Positions 8,318-12,234 of a stretch of DNA of 12,234 nucleotides are shown in pieces. A program made the position numbers and the translations under genes. Where the stretch lies: assembly GCA_026394635.1 (NCBI GenBank), contig JAPKXV010000316.1, forward strand, positions 1 to 12,234. The letters run 5' to 3'. The notes below the pieces were generated by a model. That model made no database searches and was not told the DNA's origin. It saw nothing but the letters and a program-made list of their open reading frames with translations. Each line of letters begins with the position of its first letter. Positions within the stretch are counted from its first letter, which is position 1. The stretch comes from Methanoregula sp. GTDB taxonomy: Archaea > Halobacteriota > Methanomicrobia > Methanomicrobiales > Methanospirillaceae.

Positions 8318-8391
8318 CGGGCCCGGAGGGATTTGAACCCCCGACCACCTGGTTAAAAGCCAGGCGCTCTACCGGACTGAGCTACGAACCC
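8318..8391 (-). tRNA. tRNA-Lys (anticodon UUU)
   Basis: A full cloverleaf can be drawn. The acceptor GGGTTCG pairs with CGGGCCC (two G-U pairs), with discriminator G at 8318. The D stem is GCTC/GAGC, and the anticodon stem CCTGG/CCAGG carries loop CTTTTAA, so the anticodon is TTT. The T stem GGGGG/CCCTC has the loop TTCAAAT. The gene is 74 nt, with no intron and no encoded CCA. It lies upstream of rpoH on the same strand and has its own strong TATA box. Confidence 0.97.
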
Positions 8392-8430
8392 CCAAGGTAA
8401 GACGTACAGCATTAATACAATGCAGGAAAA

Positions 8431-8440
8431 GTATATAAAC
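8431..8440 (-). promoter_or_regulatory. TATA box of tRNA-Lys
   Basis: The minus strand reads GTTTATATAC, a near-perfect archaeal TATA element. It is centred about 44 bases upstream of the mature tRNA 5' end. Archaeal start sites lie about 25 bases downstream of the box, giving transcription from about 8409 and an 18-base leader to be removed by RNase P. Confidence 0.75.
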
Positions 8441-8446
8441 GTTCTT

Positions 8447-8474
8447 TCAATAAATAAAATAATTTCAGAAAAAA
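8447..8474 (-). terminator. T-rich terminator after response regulator 1
   Basis: Read on the minus strand after the stop of the response regulator ending at 8487, there is a run of six T (8469-8474). A second T-rich stretch, ATTATTTTATTTATTG, follows just before the tRNA-Lys promoter. It likely ends the signalling transcript before the tRNA. Confidence 0.5.
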
Positions 8475-8486
8475 CCACAGACCGGG

Positions 8487-9116
8487 TCAGAGATTGCTCG
8501 TAAACTTGTCGTTGATCGCTTTTAACCGTGCCTCGCTCAAACCGACCTTTTCTTCGAGTTTTGCGATAGCAGCGCGGTCGGACTCAGCGACCTCTTTTCC
8601 CGGCACATCCATACCAGCGGACGCACGAAGCACGGTAAGGAGGTTTTTATCCACCTCGATATTTTTCCGGAGCGCGGAGTATTCCTGCAGGATCTCCGGG
8701 CTCATCCCTGCATCCTTTGCAAGCAGTATCTCCATCGCGACGTCCTTGCGCCGTTCAAAGATCTTCTCGATCGATTCGAGGAGCTGGGCAGGGTTCACCG
8801 GCTTTGAGACAAAGTCGTCGATGCTCAGGCTGTGCTCCTCTGCCTCATCTGCGGTGATCTTCTTTGCCGAGAACATGAGCACGGGAATATTCCGGGTTGC
8901 CGGATTTTCCTTGATATGCTCAAGCGTCTCCCAGCCGTCCATGGGTTCCATCATGATGTCCAGCAGGATGAGATCCGGTTTTGTTGTTGCAAGAAGGATA
9001 AGGCACTCATCGCCACCATGGGCGGGAACCGGCTGGTAGCCCTTCCGCTTGAGAAGCGCCATCAGCCCGTCGACGATATAGGGGCTGTCGTCCACGATCA
9101 TGATGGAGTTATTCAT
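8487..9116 (-). CDS. Response regulator: REC domain with helical C-terminal tail
   Basis: A 209-aa protein with an N-terminal receiver domain (about 1-120). It has the acidic pair D9-D10, phospho-acceptor D53 in LILLDIMM, S83 and K105 in SKP, so it should be phosphorylatable. The remaining ~85 residues are predicted helical (EILQEYSALRKNIEV, then LEEKVGLSEARLKAI) and match no DNA-binding or enzymatic output domain recognisable here. They resemble the tail of the neighbouring regulator. The ATG has AGAGGT eight bases upstream. No histidine kinase is encoded in the window. Likely roles are protein-protein signalling with the adjacent Roadblock protein or an unlinked kinase. That is inference from context. 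Confidence 0.93.
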   Translation of the reverse strand: MNNSIMIVDDSPYIVDGLMALLKRKGYQPVPAHGGDECLILLATTKPDLILLDIMMEPMDGWETLEHIKENPATRNIPVLMFSAKKITADEAEEHSLSIDDFVSKPVNPAQLLESIEKIFERRKDVAMEILLAKDAGMSPEILQEYSALRKNIEVDKNLLTVLRASAGMDVPGKEVAESDRAAIAKLEEKVGLSEARLKAINDKFTSNL

Positions 9117-9173
9117 CCGAGTGTACCTCTCATGAATTTTTCTGGATATGCAGGGGGTGCCCAGTCACGTGGG

Positions 9174-9179
9174 AAAAAA
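9174..9179 (-). terminator. Possible T-run between the two response regulators
   Basis: Six T on the minus strand (GGATATTTTTTCCC) lie in the 137-base gap between the two regulator genes. This could terminate the Roadblock/regulator transcript. No hairpin accompanies it, and no convincing TATA box precedes the next gene, apart from a poor TAATAAAAGG near 9230. Whether the last regulator has its own promoter is open. Confidence 0.25.
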
Positions 9180-9253
9180 TATCCTGAAGTACCGGCAACC
9201 GAAGAACAGCCCCGCGTAATTTTTTCCTTTTATTACATGATGCTGCAACAATT

Positions 9254-9898
9254 TCAACCTGTTGCATCTTTGGACAGGGTGCCCGATAACTCGCCCTTGA
9301 TCTGCTGGAGCCGGCTCTCCTGGAACTTGATATTGGTCTCCATGCTCTTGATCGCACGGGATATCTCGTCGGATACGCGCATTTTCACGTCATTGATATT
9401 GTAGGTCGATTCCAGAATTTTCAGTAACCGTTTGTTGACATCGATGCCTTTACTTAACCGTGCATATTCGCTGACTACCTGGTCATCAAACCCTGACTGG
9501 CGTGCAATGTCAACATCTGACTTGATACCCTGCCTGCGGTTGAGGACGTGTTCTATCGCATCGTAGAGCTCACGGTGGGTGATGGGTTTTAACACGTAAT
9601 CTTCGATGTAGATCCCGTATTCCTGTGCCTCTGCAGGGGTGAGCTGTTTTGCCGTGAGCATCAGGACAGGAACCTCCTTCGTCGGCAGGTTCTCCTTGAT
9701 ATGCTCAAGCGTCTCCCAGCCGTCCATGGGTTCCATCATGATGTCCAGTAAGATGAGATCGGGGGTGACCGTCTTGAGGATCTCAAGGCACTCTTCCCCG
9801 CCATATGCAGCAACGGTGCGGTAACCGCCCCGCTCAAGCATCGTGACAAATACATCGACGATGAACGGGCTGTCGTCGACAACAAGGATCGTGTACAT
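9254..9898 (-). CDS. Response regulator: REC domain with helical C-terminal tail, coupled to Roadblock gene
   Basis: A 214-aa paralogue of the regulator downstream. The receiver domain has D8-D9, phospho-site D52 in LILLDIMM, T82 and K104 in LKP. The tail (about 120-214) has IARQSGFDDQVVSEYARL, then a long helix (ISRAIKSMETNIKFQESRL) with coiled-coil character. The frame stays open upstream to 10129, but that part overlaps the Roadblock gene. The start at 9898 is fixed by a perfect AGGTGA site (9903-9908), and its ATG shares one base with the Roadblock stop (TGATG). This coupling suggests the two proteins work in stoichiometric amounts. No effector enzyme or DNA-binding domain is fused, so it is probably a single-step signalling adaptor. 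The output is unknown. Confidence 0.94.
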   Translation of the reverse strand: MYTILVVDDSPFIVDVFVTMLERGGYRTVAAYGGEECLEILKTVTPDLILLDIMMEPMDGWETLEHIKENLPTKEVPVLMLTAKQLTPAEAQEYGIYIEDYVLKPITHRELYDAIEHVLNRRQGIKSDVDIARQSGFDDQVVSEYARLSKGIDVNKRLLKILESTYNINDVKMRVSDEISRAIKSMETNIKFQESRLQQIKGELSGTLSKDATG

Positions 9899-10257
9899 CA
9901 CATCACCTCTCCAATATTCTTTGCAATCGTTAAGATCTGGTCGTGAACTTTTGAGGGATCTGCCCGGTCTGAAAGAATTGCGGCGACAAGAAAATTGTCC
10001 CCGGAACCCATCACCATGATGGATGCATCGGTTCCCTTTATGGTCACCGATTCCATTGAGTGCATTTTGATGATATTTGCCGCAGATTCTGCAGATGCAA
10101 GGATGGTTGCCGTAAGTGCACCGAACCATGGTTCGTTGAGATCGCGGTCAAACACTTTTCCTGCGACAATCCCATCCCTTGAAACTACAGCACATGCCGC
10201 TACGCCATCGACGTTTCGGATTTTATCAATAAAACCGGAGATCTTGTCCTTTAACAT
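9898..10257 (-). CDS. Roadblock/LC7 domain protein
   Basis: A 119-aa single-domain protein of the Roadblock/LC7 (MglB-like) superfamily, which forms dimers and often regulates small Ras-like GTPases or serves as a signalling scaffold. The pattern fits: an N-terminal helix (KISGFIDKIRNV), then the strand and turn DGVAACAVVSRDGIVAG (17-33), a central helix GALTATILASAESAANIIK, then paired strands SVTIKGTDASIMVMGSGDNFLVAAIL. There is no signal peptide or membrane segment. The ATG at 10257 is preferred. A TTG at 10272 would add five residues, and both have GG-rich upstream bases. The gene heads a transcript with the response regulator it overlaps. No GTPase is encoded in the window. Confidence 0.88.
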   Translation of the reverse strand: MLKDKISGFIDKIRNVDGVAACAVVSRDGIVAGKVFDRDLNEPWFGALTATILASAESAANIIKMHSMESVTIKGTDASIMVMGSGDNFLVAAILSDRADPSKVHDQILTIAKNIGEVM

Positions 10258-10310
10258 GGCATCTGCACCCAATACATCATCCTTTGATAATTGATAATAC
10301 CTGTGGGAAC

Positions 10311-10322
10311 CTTATATACATA
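10311..10322 (-). promoter_or_regulatory. TATA box of the Roadblock/response regulator operon
   Basis: The minus strand reads ATGTATATAAG, a good archaeal TATA element preceded by an A-rich stretch (AAAAAAG). A start site about 25 bases downstream, near 10289, gives a leader of about 30 bases before the ATG at 10257. Confidence 0.6.
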
Positions 10323-10544
10323 TCTTTTTTGAATGGCAGCGTTTTCGGGGGAGTTTTGTTTCTTTATCATACAATCGGGTGTTTCTGTTAACCCCGGCCC
10401 GGTTTCTCTTGAGTTTTTTTTAAAGAGCCATTGTTTGCATATCACTTCGTGTAAAAACGGTCACTGGTCACTGCTCCTCGTCAAGCACGGTTTTATCTGG
10501 TGGGGGATTTGAATATCATTAAATATTATTCCACTGACAGATTG

Positions 10545-10555
10545 TAAATTATATC
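10545..10555 (+). promoter_or_regulatory. Candidate TATA box of the small membrane protein gene
   Basis: TAAATTATATC lies about 80 bases before the ATG at 10633 and would predict a start near 10578 and a leader of about 55 bases. A second AT-rich segment (ATTAAATATTATT, about 10519-10531) is an alternative. There is no clear Shine-Dalgarno near the start codon. Confidence 0.35.
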
Positions 10556-10632
10556 AGGGGAAACAGGCAGGTAGATCACGCTGGCAGTCAGGAACACAAA
10601 CCGCAGAGGTTGCGAAATATCCGGGTTTTCTC

Positions 10633-10848
10633 ATGGCGTATGAGTCTTATATCCTGGTAATCTTCGGGCTGGCAATTTTTTTCCAGCAGTTTATCATGTA
10701 CCTGATGTACGTACGGATCAAACAATTGCTGCGGGAACTGGATACCATTGAGGGAAAGATCAAGGTCAATGACAATGAACTGGAAAACCTAATGCAGCGG
10801 GTAGAAGAGTTCAAAAACATCAATTACGGGGATGAATGGCAGAGATAA
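10633..10848 (+). CDS. Small membrane-anchored coiled-coil protein (uncharacterised)
   Basis: A 71-aa protein I do not recognise. Residues 6-27 (ILVIFGLAIFFQQFIMYLMY) form one hydrophobic transmembrane helix. Residues 28-64 are charged with leucine/isoleucine/valine spacing typical of a coiled coil (IKQLLRELDTIEGKIKV, then ELENLMQRVEEF). The topology is probably a short outer N-terminus with the coiled coil in the cytoplasm, since K/R residues follow the helix. The organised composition supports a real gene, but upstream signals are weak. It is transcribed divergently from the Roadblock/regulator operon, and a partner role there is only speculation. Its TAA stop lies inside the 8-bp target duplication of the MITE-like element that follows, so the insertion left the protein intact. 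Confidence 0.65.
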   Translation: MAYESYILVIFGLAIFFQQFIMYLMYVRIKQLLRELDTIEGKIKVNDNELENLMQRVEEFKNINYGDEWQR

Positions 10849-10849
10849 T
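10842..10849 (+). repeat. Left copy of 8-bp target-site duplication
   Basis: GAGATAAT directly abuts the left terminal inverted repeat and is repeated exactly at 10991-10998 after the right one. It contains the stop codon of the small membrane protein gene. Confidence 0.85.
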
Positions 10850-10990
10850 GGCTCTGTAGAAATCCCGGTCCAACCTCCGGTATTAGCATTTCCTGCTGGA
10901 TCGATTTTCCCCGGATATCACAAGGGGGGATGCCAAAGTGGCGGGGGCTTTAGCCCCCGAGAACGTTAAAAAGATGATTTCTACAGAGCC
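10850..10990. mobile_element. MITE-like non-autonomous element with perfect TIRs and target duplication
   Basis: A 141-bp segment bounded by the 15-bp perfect inverted repeats GGCTCTGTAGAAATC (10850-10864) and its complement (10976-10990), flanked by 8-bp direct repeats GAGATAAT. It encodes no protein. Inside is a GC-rich hairpin CGGGGGC-TTTA-GCCCCCG (10942-10959). This is the structure of a miniature inverted-repeat element mobilised in trans by a transposase that makes 8-bp duplications. IS families such as IS6 and IS1595 do so, but I cannot assign the parent from sequence alone. The perfect repeats suggest a fairly recent insertion. It lies between the small membrane protein gene and tRNA-Pro and seems to disrupt neither. 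Confidence 0.85.
10942..10959. repeat. GC-rich hairpin inside the MITE-like element
   Basis: A perfect 7-bp stem of CGGGGGC and GCCCCCG around the loop TTTA. It is not followed by a T-run, so a terminator role is unlikely. It may be a structural part of the mobile element. Confidence 0.6.
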
Positions 10991-10998
10991 GAGATAAT
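10991..10998 (+). repeat. Right copy of 8-bp target-site duplication
   Basis: GAGATAAT, identical to 10842-10849. The empty site would read GGCAGAGATAATCCCC, which keeps the stop codon of the upstream gene in place. Confidence 0.85.
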
Positions 10999-11030
10999 CC
11001 CCGTTATTTTACCGGCAGTGTTCATGATAA

Positions 11031-11040
11031 GATACATAAG
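11031..11040 (+). promoter_or_regulatory. Candidate TATA box of tRNA-Pro
   Basis: GATACATAAG is centred about 30 bases upstream of the tRNA 5' end, the right distance for a start just before the mature tRNA. It is a weaker match than the tRNA-Lys box. It lies 32 bases beyond the right target duplication, so the MITE-like insertion did not separate it from the tRNA. Confidence 0.4.
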
Positions 11041-11065
11041 CCATATGCACGAATAGTATGAGAGC

Positions 11066-11139
11066 GGGGCCATAGGGTAGCCTGGCACTCCTAGGAGACT
11101 GGGGGTCTTCTGACCTGCGTTCAAATCGCAGTGGCCTCA
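11066..11139 (+). tRNA. tRNA-Pro (anticodon GGG)
   Basis: The acceptor GGGGCCA pairs with TGGCCTC (one G-U pair), with discriminator A. The D arm is GGGT-AGCCTGGC-ACTC, the GGGTAGCCTGG pattern common in archaeal tRNA-Pro. The anticodon stem GGAGA/TCTTC (one G-U pair) carries loop CTGGGGG, giving anticodon GGG. The T arm is CTGCG-TTCAAAT-CGCAG. The length is 74 nt, with no intron and no encoded CCA. Three bases between the D and anticodon stems are more than usual, so the exact D-stem pairing is slightly uncertain. Confidence 0.93.
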
Positions 11140-11142
11140 TCA

Positions 11143-11148
11143 TTTTTT
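11143..11148 (+). terminator. T6 tract after tRNA-Pro
   Basis: Six T begin four bases after the tRNA 3' end and are followed by seven A. This could terminate the tRNA transcript. If it leaks, the downstream DUF89 gene 18 bases on would be co-transcribed, and that gene has no promoter of its own that I can see. Confidence 0.45.
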
Positions 11149-11166
11149 AAAAAAATCCGGGGGATG

Positions 11167-12021
11167 ATGAAACTTACCGATACCTGTATCCGGTGTCTTC
11201 TCTCCCGGGTGCAGCTGGAGTGTTCGCTTGCCGGTGCATCTTCCGATCTTACCCGGCAGGTGACATCAGAGTGTGACCAGATCCTCAAAGAGCTGGGGAA
11301 CTCTGAACTCCTTCACCCGCAGATCGCAAGCTGCGTCCACCGGCATGCCTGCCGGAGGGTGGGGCATGCGGATCCTTTTTCTGCCCTCAAAGTGGAGGGG
11401 AACCGGCAGGCACTCGACGTGTGCCGCAAAAAAAGAGCAGGACTGGTATCATTCCGCGACCGGGTATTGGCAAGCGTGATCGCCAACACGTTTGACTACG
11501 GGGTGCACGAACATACGGTGAGCGGCGATTTTGCATCGTTCTTCGACAAAGAATTCCAGAAAGGGCTGGCTGTCGATGACACGGATCAGATCCTTTCCCT
11601 AGCCGAACAGGTGGTGTACCTGACCGACAACTGCGGCGAGATCGTCTTTGACCGGCTCGTTGTGGAATTTCTCAAAGCCCGCGGGTCCCACATCACGCTT
11701 GCCGTCAGGGATGCCCCGATCTTAAACGATGCGACGCTTGACGATGCCCGTGCGCTGAAGCTGGACAAACTTGTCGACCGGCTGACGACAACGGGCGGAG
11801 GCGCGGAGATCGGCCTTGACCTCTATAAGATGCCGGCGGACCTCATGGATGCCATTGACAGCTGTACCATCATCATCGCAAAGGGGATGGCCAACTACGA
11901 GTCCCTCTCAATGTATGAAGGTCTTCCCCCTGTCGCATACCTTATGGCTGTGAAGTGCCAGCCGGTGGCAGAGGATGTGGGCCTGCCGGTTGGTTCGATG
12001 ATTGCGATGTTACGGAAATAA
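11167..12021 (+). CDS. DUF89 family protein (ARMT1-like metal-dependent phosphatase)
   Basis: A 284-aa stand-alone DUF89 protein of the archaeal type. Landmarks: an N-terminal C7-x2-C10 (DTCIRC); ANTFDYG at 106-112; the metal-site motif TDNCGE at 153-158; RDAPILNDAT at 181-190; AKGMANYESL at 238-247; and a C-terminal VKCQPVAEDVGLPVGS. Characterised DUF89 members are Mn/Ni/Co-dependent phosphatases acting on damaged or side-product phosphometabolites. The human relative ARMT1 was also reported as a carboxyl methyltransferase. The substrate here is unknown. The frame extends upstream to a GTG inside tRNA-Pro, so that start is rejected. ATG at 11167 is preferred over the adjacent ATG at 11164, both right after GGGGG. 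It is probably expressed with tRNA-Pro or from an unseen promoter. Confidence 0.9.
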   Translation: MKLTDTCIRCLLSRVQLECSLAGASSDLTRQVTSECDQILKELGNSELLHPQIASCVHRHACRRVGHADPFSALKVEGNRQALDVCRKKRAGLVSFRDRVLASVIANTFDYGVHEHTVSGDFASFFDKEFQKGLAVDDTDQILSLAEQVVYLTDNCGEIVFDRLVVEFLKARGSHITLAVRDAPILNDATLDDARALKLDKLVDRLTTTGGGAEIGLDLYKMPADLMDAIDSCTIIIAKGMANYESLSMYEGLPPVAYLMAVKCQPVAEDVGLPVGSMIAMLRK

Positions 12022-12150
12022 CATCGTATCATCTTCATCTCCCTTACGTCGTCATCCCCGGGTTACTCGTATTCCGAACCGACGGTGAGAACGAGAAGCC
12101 ATCAGGCTTCGCGGTCTGGGACCGGGTGCCCGACTACATAGCCGGATACT

Positions 12151-12157
12151 AAAAAAA
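12151..12157 (-). terminator. T7 tract for a minus-strand transcript entering from the right
   Basis: Seven A on the plus strand read as seven T on the minus strand. They would serve as a terminator for a convergent gene beyond the right edge. No such gene is visible, so the role is inferred. Confidence 0.25.
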
Positions 12158-12183
12158 GAACCTGCGTGAAGTCAGCCGGGGCA

Positions 12184-12232
12184 GGGGAGAGATCCCCCGC
12201 TCCCCATCTTTTGCCCTAACTGTTTTTTTTTT
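12184..12232 (+). terminator. Hairpin and T10 tract downstream of the DUF89 gene
   Basis: A 5-bp stem GGGGA/TCCCC with a GAGA tetraloop (12184-12197), or an alternative pairing of GGGGAG with CTCCCC (12200-12205), is followed about 20-25 bases later by ten T (12223-12232). The long T-tract is a strong archaeal terminator. The hairpin may only protect the transcript end. Confidence 0.55.
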
Positions 12233-12234
12233 GA

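Larger units (their letters stand above)
10258..10632. other. Divergent intergenic region (about 375 bp)
   Basis: This AT-rich stretch separates the minus-strand Roadblock operon from the plus-strand small membrane protein gene. It holds a TATA box for each direction, a 7-bp tandem repeat (GGTCACT twice, 10459-10472), and a weak hairpin-like CTCTT...AAGAG flanking a T8 tract near 10408-10427. The 64-codon minus-strand ORF here overlaps the Roadblock promoter and has no family features, so no gene is called. Confidence 0.5.

Noticed and set aside
8129..8356. Plus-strand ORF of 75 codons over the rpoH 5' region and tRNA-Lys
   Set aside because: It crosses the tRNA gene and the rpoH coding region on the opposite strand and has no protein family features.
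9899..10129. N-terminal extension of the coupled response regulator
   Set aside because: The open frame upstream of 9898 overlaps the Roadblock gene in another frame. REC domains begin at MYTILVVDD, and a perfect Shine-Dalgarno supports the ATG at 9898.
10251..10445. Minus-strand ORF of 64 codons upstream of the Roadblock gene
   Set aside because: It covers the Roadblock promoter and start region in another frame, and its composition is unlike its neighbours.
10459..10472. GGTCACT tandem duplication as an operator or CRISPR-like unit
   Set aside because: There are only two 7-bp copies with no spacer pattern and no symmetry. It is too short to distinguish from chance.
11131..11166. Upstream GTG start for the DUF89 gene
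   Set aside because: It lies inside the 3' end of tRNA-Pro and would add a tRNA-encoded Lys/Phe-rich peptide. Family N-termini start close to the C-x2-C motif.
12095..12110. GAAGCC-ATCA-GGCTTC palindrome as a terminator
   Set aside because: The stem is only 6 bp with no adjacent T-run, and it falls within the coding-like scrap, where Glu-Lys-Pro and Gly-Phe codons could produce it by chance.

Overview
The window is archaeal and most likely from a methanogen of the order Methanomicrobiales (Methanoregulaceae-like). The domain-level call rests on an RNA polymerase whose subunits are split A'/A'' and B'/B'', with RpoH, L30e and an archaeal NusA-like KH protein in one operon, on TATA-type promoters, and on T-tract terminators. 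The order-level guess is an inference from gene style and GC content and was not searched.

Region 1 (about 1-8220, all minus strand) is the transcription operon rpoH - rpoB2 - rpoB1 - rpoA1 - rpoA2 - rpl30e - nusA. The genes are packed with 1-13 nt gaps or 1-4 nt start/stop overlaps, and most have clear Shine-Dalgarno sites. The usual downstream partners (rps12, rps7, EF-2) would lie beyond the left edge. A 9-T tract follows nusA at the edge.

Region 2 (8289-8440, minus) is a tRNA-Lys(UUU) gene directly upstream of rpoH. It has a strong TATA box and is followed by a hairpin plus T-run.

Region 3 (8487-10322, minus) is a small signalling cluster. A Roadblock/LC7 protein is translationally coupled to a REC response regulator, and a second paralogous REC regulator follows. 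Both regulators carry the same type of unassigned helical C-terminal tail in place of a DNA-binding domain.

Region 4 (10258-11040) is a mostly non-coding stretch. It holds divergent promoters, a small plus-strand membrane/coiled-coil protein gene, and a 141-bp MITE-like element with 15-bp perfect terminal inverted repeats and an 8-bp target duplication. The element inserted right at the small gene's stop codon.

Region 5 (11066-12234, plus) is tRNA-Pro(GGG) followed by a DUF89-family metal-dependent phosphatase-like gene. After it comes a short 3' region with T-tracts facing both ways and a coding-like scrap.

Nothing here is clearly a new defence or mobile system. The least explained items are the Roadblock/REC-tail module and the MITE-like element.
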